A stretch of DNA of 15,822 nucleotides from an uncultured Clostridia bacterium (lineage in GTDB: Bacteria > Bacillota > Clostridia > Oscillospirales > Acutalibacteraceae). The translations under genes and the position numbers were made by a program. The notes under the pieces are model-generated. The model saw only the letters and a list, made by a program, of their open reading frames with translations, was not told the origin of the DNA and ran no database searches. Of this stretch, positions 6,631-13,386 are shown piece after piece. Where the stretch lies: the NCBI GenBank assembly GCA_947623765.1, contig CANQIG010000018.1, positions 1 to 15,822 of the forward strand, in the 5' to 3' direction. Every line of letters begins with the position of its first letter. Position 1 is the first letter of the stretch.

Positions 6631-9216
6631 ATGAAACTGCTGGTTCTGGACGGCAACAGTATCGTGAACCGCGCGTTTTACGGGATCAAGGTCCTCACGA
6701 CGAAAAGCGGCGAGTTCACGAACGCGATCGTCGGGTTCCTGAACATTCTCGAACGGCTGAAGGAGGAGACGCAGCCCGACGCGGTGGCCATCGCGTTCGA
6801 TCTCAAAGCGCCGACCTTCCGCCACAGGCTCTACGCGGGCTATAAGGGCACGCGCAAGGGGATGCCCGAGGAGCTCGCGGCGCAGATGCCGCTGCTCAAG
6901 GAGCTCCTCGCCGATCTCGGCTACCGGACGGTCTCCGCCGAGGGCTGGGAGGCCGACGACATCCTCGGCACGTTCGCGCGCGTCTGCGCCGAGACCGGCG
7001 ACGACTGCATGATCGCGACCGGCGACCGCGACAGCCTCCAGCTCGTCTCGGAGAAGACGGCAGTCCGCCTCGCGACGACGAAATTCGGCCAGTCCGCCGT
7101 GACGCTCTACGACGAGGCGAAGATCCGCGAGGATTACGGCGTCGCCCCGAAGCAGCTCATCGACATCAAGGCCATCCAAGGGGACACATCGGACAACATC
7201 CCCGGCGTCGCGGGCATCGGCGAAAAGGGCGCGGGGGAGCTGATCCGCCGGTTCGGCTCGCTGCAGTACATCTACGACCATCTCGACGAGCTGGACATCA
7301 AGCCCGGCATGAAAAAGAAGCTCGAGGATTCGCAGGAGAACGCGTTCCTCAGCTACGAGCTCGGCACGATCCGCACGGACGCGCCTGTCGACACGAACGT
7401 CGCGGATTACGTCCAGACGTCCGGCGATCCGGCGGCGGCCGCCGCGCTGATGACGCGGCTCGAGCTCTTCAAGCTCATGGAGCGGCTCGGGATCTCGGCC
7501 GCGAGCGCACCGGCGGAGCCCGGCGCGCCGGGCGCGGAGGCGCTGCCCGTGAAGGTCTACCCGGACGGCGCGGCGATCCTCGCGCAGTGCGAGGACGCGG
7601 GCCGGGCGGTGTTCCTGCCCGTCTTTGCCGGCGACGCGCTCGAGGCGCTCTGGTTCTGCGGGACCTTCTGGAAGGAGCCGCAGATCGCCTGCGTCCAAAC
7701 GGGCCGCGCGTTCCTCAAGGCGTTCCTGCAGAACGAACGCATCGGAAAATACACGGACAACATCAAAAAGCTGCACCGCGCGGCGCTCTCGCTCGGGACG
7801 CGGCTCGCCGGGGTGAAGTTCGACGTTTCGCTCGCGGCTTACCTGCTGAACCCCTCCGCCGCGAACTACACGGTGAAGCGGCTCGCGGCGGAATATGGCG
7901 TGCCAGCCGCAGAATACGATGAAGAGGCGGCGGCGGACGCGGCGTTGCTGCCTGGCGTGTGCGACGCGCTGCAGAAGGCGATCGACAAGAACGGCCAGCG
8001 CGAGCTTTTGGAGAACATCGAGCTGCCGCTCGCGCTCGTGCTCGGCGAGATGGAGCAGAGCGGCTTCCTCGTCGACCGGGAAGCCATCGAGCGGTACGGC
8101 GAACAGCTCGGCGAGGGCGCGGACGCGCTCGAGCGCGAGATCTATGAGGATGTCGGCTACGCGTTCAACGTGCAGTCCCCGGTGCAGCTCGGCGACGCGC
8201 TCTTTGTGAAGCTCGGCCTGCCGCACGGCAAGAAGACGCGGAAGGGCTATTCCACGAGCGCGGAGGTCCTCGAGGGGCTGCGCGACGCGCACCCGGTCGT
8301 GAACAAGGTGCTCCAGTACCGCACGCTCTCGAAGCTGCGCTCCACCTACTGCGACGGCCTGCTCAAGGCCGTGACCGAAGACGGGCGGATCCATTCGAGC
8401 TTCAACCAGACCGAAACGCGCACGGGCCGCATCTCCTCGACGGAGCCGAACCTGCAGAACATCCCAGTGCGCACGGAGCTCGGCCGCGAGTTCCGGCGGT
8501 TCTTCGTCGCGAAGGAGGGTTCGGTCCTCGTGGACGCGGACTATTCCCAGATCGAGCTGCGCGTTCTCGCGCACATGGCGAACGACGCCCAGATGCAGAG
8601 CGACTTCCGCTCGGGCCGCGACATCCACACCTCGACGGCGGCGCGCGTCTTCCGGATGCCGGAGGAGTTCGTCACCTCCCAGATGCGCTCGCGCGCGAAG
8701 GCCGTCAATTTCGGCATCGTCTACGGCATCGGCGCGTTCTCCCTCGCGAAGGACATCGGCGTCTCGCGCCGCGAGGCCGACGATTACATCCACGAATATC
8801 TGCGCAATTACAGCGGCGTCGCGTCCTACATGGAGCGCGTCGTCGAGGAGGCGAAGGCGAACGGCTACGTCCAGACGCTGTTCGGGCGGCGGCGCTACCT
8901 GCCGGAGCTTTCCAGCTCCAATTACACGCTGCGCTCGTTCGGCGAGCGCGTCGCGCGGAATATGCCGATCCAAGGGACGGCGGCGGACATCATCAAGATC
9001 GCGATGATCCGCGTGCGCGACCGGCTCCTCGCGGAAAAGCTCGAGGCGCGGCTCATCCTGCAGGTGCACGACGAGCTGATCGTCGAGTGTCCCGAGCGGG
9101 AGGCCGAGACCGTCCGCCGCCTCCTCGAGGAGGAAATGGAACAGGCGGTCTCGCTGAGCGTCCCGATGCTCGCCGAGGCGCATTACGGGAAAACATGGTA
9201 TGACGCGAAGGGATGA
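6631..9216 (+). CDS. polA: DNA polymerase I
   Basis: This 861-aa enzyme fills gaps in repair and removes RNA primers. The N-terminal 5'-3' nuclease domain shows LVLDGNSIVNRAF, EADDILG, TGDRDSLQL and GDTSDNIPGV. The C-terminal polymerase domain has motif A (DADYSQIELR, catalytic D637), motif B on the O helix (KAVNFGIVYG, K690, F694, Y698) and motif C (QVHDELIVE, D814-E815). The central 3'-5' exonuclease domain is present in length but lacks the DxE motif and the later acidic ligands, so it should not proofread; this is usual for many Firmicutes. F694, matching E. coli F762, is consistent with normal discrimination against dideoxynucleotides. The ATG has AGGAGG 5 nt upstream. rlmA follows after 7 bp or overlaps, depending on its start. 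Confidence 0.98.
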   Translation: MKLLVLDGNSIVNRAFYGIKVLTTKSGEFTNAIVGFLNILERLKEETQPDAVAIAFDLKAPTFRHRLYAGYKGTRKGMPEELAAQMPLLKELLADLGYRTVSAEGWEADDILGTFARVCAETGDDCMIATGDRDSLQLVSEKTAVRLATTKFGQSAVTLYDEAKIREDYGVAPKQLIDIKAIQGDTSDNIPGVAGIGEKGAGELIRRFGSLQYIYDHLDELDIKPGMKKKLEDSQENAFLSYELGTIRTDAPVDTNVADYVQTSGDPAAAAALMTRLELFKLMERLGISAASAPAEPGAPGAEALPVKVYPDGAAILAQCEDAGRAVFLPVFAGDALEALWFCGTFWKEPQIACVQTGRAFLKAFLQNERIGKYTDNIKKLHRAALSLGTRLAGVKFDVSLAAYLLNPSAANYTVKRLAAEYGVPAAEYDEEAAADAALLPGVCDALQKAIDKNGQRELLENIELPLALVLGEMEQSGFLVDREAIERYGEQLGEGADALEREIYEDVGYAFNVQSPVQLGDALFVKLGLPHGKKTRKGYSTSAEVLEGLRDAHPVVNKVLQYRTLSKLRSTYCDGLLKAVTEDGRIHSSFNQTETRTGRISSTEPNLQNIPVRTELGREFRRFFVAKEGSVLVDADYSQIELRVLAHMANDAQMQSDFRSGRDIHTSTAARVFRMPEEFVTSQMRSRAKAVNFGIVYGIGAFSLAKDIGVSRREADDYIHEYLRNYSGVASYMERVVEEAKANGYVQTLFGRRRYLPELSSSNYTLRSFGERVARNMPIQGTAADIIKIAMIRVRDRLLAEKLEARLILQVHDELIVECPEREAETVRRLLEEEMEQAVSLSVPMLAEAHYGKTWYDAKG

Positions 9217-9223
9217 GCCCGCG

Positions 9224-10057
9224 ATGGTGTTCTGCTGTCCGCACTGCGGGCTGCCGCTCTCGAAAACCGAACACGGCTGCGCTTGCGAAAACGGGCACAG
9301 CTTCGACGCGGCCCGACAGGGCTATGTGCATCTCCTGCCGGTGAACCGGATGCACGCGAAGATCCCCGGCGACTCCAAGGAGATGGTCGAGGCGCGGACG
9401 AGGTTCCTTTCATTGGGGTACTACGCACCGTTTCGCGAGGCTCTGTTCCGCCTCGCGCGGGAGTTCCTGCCCGAGGGCGGGGTCGTGCTGGACGCGGGCT
9501 GCGGCGAGGGCTATTACACCGCCGCGCTGCTCGAGGCCGCGCGGGAAAAGCGCGGGCGCTGCGCGGCGTTCGACATCTCGAAGTTCGCCGTCAAGGCCGC
9601 GGCGGGCAGGGTGAAGGGCGTGGAGTTCGCCGTCGCGAGCAGCTTTCACATCCCCGTGGCGGACGGCGCAGTAGATCTGCTGACCGCCGTGTTCTCCCCG
9701 TTTGCCGAAGCGGAGTTCCGCCGCGCCGTAAAGCCCGGCGGCGTGATGCTCCTCGCGGTCCCGTCCGCGCGGCACCTCTGGGGACTCAAGTGCGCGCTCT
9801 ATGAAAAGCCCTACGAGAACGAGGAACACGTGGACGAATACCCGGGCTTTGCGTTCCTGCGCCGGGAATCCGTGCGCGGCGAGATGACCGTCCACGGCGC
9901 GGAGAACATCCGGGCGCTCTTTGCGATGACGCCCTACCTCTGGCGGACGGAGTCCGCCGCCGTCGAGCGGCTCGGCGCGCTCGACGCCCTGACCACCGAG
10001 ATTGGGTTCGATTTTCTGCTGTACCGCGCGAGGGGCGCTGCCCCTCGACCCCTTTAA
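9224..10057 (+). CDS. rlmA: 23S rRNA (guanine-N1)-methyltransferase, RlmA family
   Basis: This 277-aa protein has an N-terminal zinc finger (C5, C8, C21, H25 in CPHCGLPL ... CENGHSFD), the family stretch QGYVHLLPVN, PGDSKEMVEAR, and a Rossmann domain with the SAM motif LDAGCGEGYYT (89-99). RlmA enzymes methylate G745 or G748 in 23S rRNA domain II; in some Gram-positives the G748 type (TlrB/RlmAII) alters macrolide sensitivity. Which G is used cannot be told here. The ATG at 9224 is preferred because the protein then begins like E. coli RlmA and AAGGG lies 11 nt upstream; an in-frame ATG at 9200 would overlap polA by 17 bp. The last eight residues (RGAAPRPL) are encoded by an 8-bp perfect hairpin at 10029-10047 belonging to the repeat region, so the native 3' end has probably been replaced. 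Confidence 0.9.
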   Translation: MVFCCPHCGLPLSKTEHGCACENGHSFDAARQGYVHLLPVNRMHAKIPGDSKEMVEARTRFLSLGYYAPFREALFRLAREFLPEGGVVLDAGCGEGYYTAALLEAAREKRGRCAAFDISKFAVKAAAGRVKGVEFAVASSFHIPVADGAVDLLTAVFSPFAEAEFRRAVKPGGVMLLAVPSARHLWGLKCALYEKPYENEEHVDEYPGFAFLRRESVRGEMTVHGAENIRALFAMTPYLWRTESAAVERLGALDALTTEIGFDFLLYRARGAAPRPL

Positions 10058-10110
10058 GGTCGCGCCAAGGTCGCGCTTTTCTGAAGAAAAGCGCCCAAAA
10101 GACTTTGTTC
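10029..10110 (-). repeat. Inverted partial copy of the hairpin repeat (copy A), overlapping the rlmA 3' end
   Basis: Read on the minus strand this segment has the same order of parts as the direct copies downstream: a GTCTTTTG box, hairpin H2 (GCGCTTTTC / GAAAAGCGC at 10073-10094, 9 bp, TGAA loop on the plus strand), then a GGGGCAGCGCCCC hairpin (8-bp perfect stem, 10029-10047) matching H3. Between the two hairpins AAGGTCGCGC is duplicated directly (10056-10065 and 10067-10076). The H1 part is missing. The copy lies across the rlmA stop codon. Confidence 0.7.
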
Positions 10111-10174
10111 GGGCTCGACCGGGGAGCAGGGTGAGATCTCTTAGGTGCGGCGCTCCACCGGGGGCTTTGCCTAA

Positions 10175-10350
10175 GACGCGGGGTGCGAGGGAAAAACTTC
10201 GCCGATGGTAAGCGCGCGCAGTGCGCGGAACGCGACGTAAAAGTTCTTTTGCCTTCTTTTATTTCAAGAAAAGCGGGCAGAGCCCGTTTCGTTTGCTCTA
10301 CGGAGGCTTGCTGAGGGCCGGAGAAAGCTGGTTTCCCGCACGGCAGCTAC
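10175..10350 (+). repeat. Hairpin-rich repeat unit, direct copy B (176 bp)
   Basis: First of three direct units. Its opening stretch of nearly 80 nt is almost identical to copy C, with a few substitutions and single-base indels. Parts in order: a CGCGGGGTGCGAGGG opening and a CTTCGCCGATGGTAAG box, GC hairpin H1 (10213-10227), GACGTAAAAGTTCTTTTG (from 10234), H2 (10256-10273, stem weakened by one mismatch), and H3 (CGGGC-AGA-GCCCG, 10274-10286). The remaining 60 nt are less conserved and end in CACGGCAGCTAC. No gene or ribosome-binding site is seen inside. Confidence 0.85.
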
Positions 10351-10534
10351 GGCGCGGGGTGCAAGGGAAAAATTTCGCCGATGGTAAGCGCGCGCAAGCG
10401 CGCAAAACGCGACGTAAAAGTCTTTTGGACCTACCTTTTCTCCAGAAAAGGTAGGCGCGGGCAGAGCCCGTTTCTGTTGTTCTACATCAGCTCGCGGGAA
10501 GCGGGAGAAATCCCATTTTCCGTATGGCAGTTAT
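10351..10534 (+). repeat. Hairpin-rich repeat unit, direct copy C (184 bp)
   Basis: This is the complete unit. H1 is GCGCGC-GCAA-GCGCGC (10388-10403) with a GNRA-type loop. The box GACGTAAAAGTCTTTTG begins at 10411. H2 is a perfect 11-bp stem (CCTACCTTTTC / GAAAAGGTAGG, 10430-10455, loop TCCA). H3 is CGGGC-AGA-GCCCG (10458-10470). It ends with TATGGCAGTTAT, aligned with CACGGCAGCTAC of copy B. Confidence 0.85.
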
Positions 10535-10640
10535 GGCGCGGGTTGCGCGAGGATTTACTCGGCTAAAGGGAGCGCGCGCAGCGCGCGAAAACGCGACGTA
10601 AAAGTTCTTTTGCCTACTTTTCTTTCAAGAAAAGTAAGGG
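10535..10640 (+). repeat. Hairpin-rich repeat unit, direct copy D (truncated, about 106 bp)
   Basis: This copy has diverged in its first 35 nt but keeps H1 (10573-10587), GACGTAAAAGTTCTTTTG (from 10595) and H2 (TACTTTTCT / AGAAAAGTA, 10615-10636, loop TTCA). H3 and the distal part are absent. The sequence passes directly into the Shine-Dalgarno region of the phosphatase gene at 10645-10654, so H2 would be in the leader if transcription enters from upstream. Confidence 0.8.
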
Positions 10641-10659
10641 AGAAAGGAGAGGGGATCTT

Positions 10660-11082
10660 TTGAAGATCTTGTTCGTATGTACGGGGAATACGTGCCGCAG
10701 CCCCATGGCGGAGGGACTTTTCCGCTCGGAGATGGAGCAGCGCGGCTTTGAAAATATCATGTGCCAGTCGGCGGGACTTTCGGCGCACAACGGCGACCGT
10801 CCGAGCGAGAACGCCGTTCTCGCGTGCCGGGAGGTGGGCGTGGACATCTCCGGGCATATCGCGCGGAGCTTTACGCCCGACGAGATCGACATCTGGGACA
10901 TTTATTTCACGATGTCGAAGACCCACGCGTACATCCTGTCGCAGGCGGGCGTTCCCGCGGAGCGCATCTATGTGCCGCATTACATCGAGGACCCCTTCGG
11001 CGGCGACCTCGAGACCTACCGGCGCGTCCGGGATAAGATCCGCACGGCGCTCGTGGAGTTCGAGCGCTTCCTAGGGTTTTAG
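10660..11082 (+). CDS. Low-molecular-weight phosphatase, probable protein-arginine phosphatase (YwlE type)
   Basis: This 140-aa cytoplasmic protein has the LMW phosphatase P-loop CTGNTCRS (nucleophile C7, R13) and the general-acid loop DPFGG (D111). Position 11 is threonine as in Bacillus YwlE, where that residue favours phosphoarginine; tyrosine phosphatases usually have isoleucine there (CLGNICRS). Arginine phosphatase is therefore the better guess, although McsB, the matching kinase, is not in this window. The TTG start gives the standard MKILFVCTGNTC opening and has AGGAGAGGGG just upstream, ending 5 nt before it. rimI begins 4 bp after its stop. No promoter was found in the repeat-filled 600 bp upstream. 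Tyrosine phosphatase or an arsenate-reductase relative are the alternatives. Confidence 0.88.
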   Translation: MKILFVCTGNTCRSPMAEGLFRSEMEQRGFENIMCQSAGLSAHNGDRPSENAVLACREVGVDISGHIARSFTPDEIDIWDIYFTMSKTHAYILSQAGVPAERIYVPHYIEDPFGGDLETYRRVRDKIRTALVEFERFLGF

Positions 11083-11086
11083 CGGC

Positions 11087-11551
11087 ATGGAGATCGTAAG
11101 GGCAGGGGCGGACTTCGTGCCGGCGCTCGCGGCGCTCGAGCGCGCGTGCTTTTCCGCGCCGTGGAGCGAGCGCCTGCTGCGCGATGCCGTCGAAAACCCG
11201 GACTACGCGCTGTTCGCCGCCGTGGAGGGCGGGCGCGTCCTCGGGTACGGAGGCGAGATGTTCGCCGCGGGCGAAAGCGGCGTGACGAATCTCGCGGTGT
11301 TCCCGGAATACCGGGGGCGGGGCGTCGGCGCGGCGCTCCTCGACGCGCTCATTCGCGAGGCGAAGGCGCGCGGCGCCGCGTTTTTGACCCTGGAGGTCCG
11401 CGTCTCGAACGCGGCGGCGCGTCGGCTCTACGCGCGCGCGGGGTTCTCGTTTCAGGGCGTCCGGCCGCGCTACTACGACGCGCCCGAGGAGGACGCCGCG
11501 ATCTATACCCTGTATTTTCAGCCGGGGGAACGTCCCGGCGGGGAGGAATAG
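11087..11551 (+). CDS. rimI: Ribosomal protein bS18 alanine N-acetyltransferase RimI
   Basis: This is a 154-aa GNAT protein. RimI-type marks are CFSAPWSE (21-28), the acetyl-CoA loop FPEYRGRGVG (72-81), TLEVRVSNAAARRLY (101-115) with the catalytic E103 region and Y115, and GVRPRYYDAPEEDA (124-137). RimI acetylates the N-terminal alanine of ribosomal protein bS18. In many bacteria it sits with tsaB and tsaD; here it lies between a phosphatase and galT, with gaps of 4 bp and 3 bp. No clear Shine-Dalgarno is present before the ATG at 11087, so translation is probably coupled to the upstream gene. A related GNAT acting on another protein terminus cannot be excluded. Confidence 0.9.
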   Translation: MEIVRAGADFVPALAALERACFSAPWSERLLRDAVENPDYALFAAVEGGRVLGYGGEMFAAGESGVTNLAVFPEYRGRGVGAALLDALIREAKARGAAFLTLEVRVSNAAARRLYARAGFSFQGVRPRYYDAPEEDAAIYTLYFQPGERPGGEE

Positions 11552-11554
11552 CAA

Positions 11555-13042
11555 ATGCTGTACGGAAACATCACGGCCCTCGTGCAATACGGCCTCGAAA
11601 AGGGCCTCCTCGGGGCGGAGGACGCGCTCTGGGCGCGCAACCGCCTGCTGGAGATCTTCGGCGAGAGCGCGTTCTCGGACGAGCCCGCGCCCGAATACCC
11701 CTCGCTCGACGCGCTGCTCGACGCGCTCGTGCGGGAAGGGATCGCGCGCGGGGTCTGCGAGGAAGGGACCGCCGCGCACGACCTGTTCGACACGAAGCTC
11801 ATGGGTGTGCTGACCGCGCGCCCCTCCGAGGTGGCGCGCGTCTTTGCGGAAAAGCGCCGCGAATCCCCCGAGGCCGCGACCGACTGGTTCTACCGGTTCT
11901 GCGGCGACGTGAATTACGTGCGGCGGGGACGCTCGGCGAAGGACATCCGCTGGGTCTACCGCTCGCCGCGCTTCGGGGACATCGACATCACGGTCAACAA
12001 GTCCAAACCGGAAAAGGACCCGAAGGCCATCGCGGCGGCGAAGCTGCAGGCCGCTTCCGGGTACCCGGCCTGTATGCTCTGCCCGGAAAACATCGGCTAC
12101 GCGGGCAGGCTGGATTTCCCCGCCCGGCAGAACCACCGCGCCGTCCCGCTGGACCTGCGCGGCGGGAGATGGTTCCTGCAATACTCACCGTACGTCTATT
12201 ACAACGAACACTGCATCGTCTTCGCGGAACACCACACGCCGATGCGCATCTGCAAGGAGACTTTCGAGGGGCTGTTCGCGTTCGTGCAGTCGTTCCCGCA
12301 CTATTTCCTCGGCTCCAACGCCGACCTGCCGATCGTCGGCGGGTCGATCCTGACGCACGACCACTATCAGGGCGGGCGGTACACGTTCGCCATGGCGCGC
12401 GCGGGCATCGAGATCCCGGTGACGGTCCCCGGCTTTGCGGACGTCGAGGCGGGCATTCTCAACTGGCCGGTCTCCGTGCTGCGCCTGCGCTCGAAGGACC
12501 CGGCGCGGCTCTGCGCGCTCGGCGTCCATGTGCTCGAAGTTTGGCGCGGCTATTCTGATCCCGCAGCGGAGATCCTCGCGGAGACGGACGGCGAGCCGCA
12601 CAACACCGTCACGCCCATCGCGCGCTGCGTGAACGGCGTGTTCGAGCTGGACCTCGCGCTCAGGAACAACCGGACCACGGCGGAACATCCGCTCGGCATC
12701 TTCCACCCGCACGCCCCGCTGCACCACATCAAGAAGGAAAACATCGGGCTCATCGAGGTCATGGGCCTCGCGGTCCTGCCGCCGCGCCTCGAGACGGAGC
12801 TGCGGCTCCTCGCCGAGGCGATGGTCTCCGGCGCGGATCTCACCGCCCGGGAGGAGACCGCGAAGCACGCGGATTGGGCGCGGGACATCCTCTCGAGGCG
12901 GACGGTCACGACGGAAAACGCCGATGACGTGCTCCGCGAGGAGGTCGGCGCGGTGTTCGAGCAGGTGCTCTGCGACGCGGGCGTCTTCAAGTGTACGCCC
13001 GAGGGCCGTGCAGCGTTCCTGCGGTTTTGCGCCGCACTCTAA
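11555..13042 (+). CDS. galT: UDP-glucose--hexose-1-phosphate uridylyltransferase, class II
   Basis: This 495-aa protein is of the Firmicutes class of GalT, larger than and distinct from the E. coli type. It exchanges UMP between UDP-glucose and galactose 1-phosphate in the Leloir pathway. Visible marks are WFYRFCGDVNYVRR (111-124), DITVNKSKPEKDP (144-156), CMLCPENIGYAGR (173-185), YYNEHCIVF and the active-site segment GGSILTHDHYQGG with H268, H270 and Q272. Length fits the family and the frame is intact. The ATG has GGGAGG 8 nt upstream and follows the rimI stop by 3 bp. galK and galE, its usual neighbours, are absent from the window. Transcription should end at the hairpin at 13122-13150. 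Confidence 0.95.
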   Translation: MLYGNITALVQYGLEKGLLGAEDALWARNRLLEIFGESAFSDEPAPEYPSLDALLDALVREGIARGVCEEGTAAHDLFDTKLMGVLTARPSEVARVFAEKRRESPEAATDWFYRFCGDVNYVRRGRSAKDIRWVYRSPRFGDIDITVNKSKPEKDPKAIAAAKLQAASGYPACMLCPENIGYAGRLDFPARQNHRAVPLDLRGGRWFLQYSPYVYYNEHCIVFAEHHTPMRICKETFEGLFAFVQSFPHYFLGSNADLPIVGGSILTHDHYQGGRYTFAMARAGIEIPVTVPGFADVEAGILNWPVSVLRLRSKDPARLCALGVHVLEVWRGYSDPAAEILAETDGEPHNTVTPIARCVNGVFELDLALRNNRTTAEHPLGIFHPHAPLHHIKKENIGLIEVMGLAVLPPRLETELRLLAEAMVSGADLTAREETAKHADWARDILSRRTVTTENADDVLREEVGAVFEQVLCDAGVFKCTPEGRAAFLRFCAAL

Positions 13043-13121
13043 AAACGGCCTTTCGCGGCCAGCGAAGCCTTCTCCGTGCATCGTAAACCGCCGAAGGGCG
13101 GGAACGTTCAAAGCCAAAAAC

Positions 13122-13150
13122 AAAAGAGCTGTCCTTGGGGCAGCTCTTTT
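13122..13150. terminator. Strong bidirectional Rho-independent terminator
   Basis: AAAAGAGCTGTCC pairs with GGGCAGCTCTTTT to form a 13-bp stem with one G-T wobble and a TTG loop. Plus-strand tail: CTCTTTTCGCTTTG. Minus-strand tail: CTCTTTTGTTTTTGG, the better U tract. It lies 80 bp after galT and could also stop transcription arriving from the convergent GH13 gene. Confidence 0.9.
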
Positions 13151-13181
13151 CGCTTTGTCGGTTTCTAAGGCAGCGCATATG

Positions 13182-13301
13182 CCCGCGCATCCAAATGGAC
13201 TCGCAGCTGTGCCTTTGTGAAAGTCGTATGGACGCGGGGAGGTTTGTAGGCGGCCCCTTGGGTTTCGCCGTCGGTGTTGCGGGAAGCGCGCGAACCGGCG
13301 G
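13182..13301. other. Noncoding stretch with several stem-loops between convergent genes
   Basis: The 344 bp between galT and the GH13 gene hold the terminator and then this structured part. CCCGCG(CA)TCCA at 13182-13193 pairs with TGGACGCGGG at 13229-13238 (10 bp, a 2-nt bulge, 35-nt loop). CCGTCGGT at 13268-13275 pairs with ACCGGCGG at 13294-13301 (8 bp, one wobble). Open frames cross it on both strands but show no ribosome-binding site or recognisable domain. It may be a decayed repeat or a small RNA. The remaining flank to 13386 holds nothing clear. Confidence 0.4.
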
Positions 13302-13386
13302 GTACCTGTTCAACTCTGCGCCGTGCGGAAAGGGAGAAGATCAATAAGGAAACAGCTTGCCGCGAGACGGAACAAAACCCGTCCGG

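Noticed and set aside
4905..6656. A 583-codon minus-strand frame opposite yfbR and dusB
   Set aside because: Shadow frame: both plus-strand genes have intact family motifs, ribosome-binding sites and operon spacing.
6373..9183. A 936-codon open frame on the minus strand opposite polA
   Set aside because: Low-complexity R/D/L/V composition and no recognisable motif, while the plus strand encodes a complete DNA polymerase I.
10002..10566. Small open frames of 61-77 codons inside the repeat region
   Set aside because: They follow the GC-rich repeat sequence, have no ribosome-binding sites and no resemblance to proteins.
10175..10640. CRISPR array
   Set aside because: Repeat period near 180 bp with internal hairpins and diverging copies does not fit short identical repeats with unique spacers, and no cas gene is present.
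12987..13347. Overlapping open frames on both strands downstream of galT
   Set aside because: They cross the terminator stem and structured spacer, lack ribosome-binding sites and show no recognisable domain.
13366..13383. GACGG...CCGTC inverted repeat after the GH13 stop as a terminator
   Set aside because: Only 5 bp with an 8-nt loop and no T tract; the strong hairpin at 13122-13150 is the better candidate.
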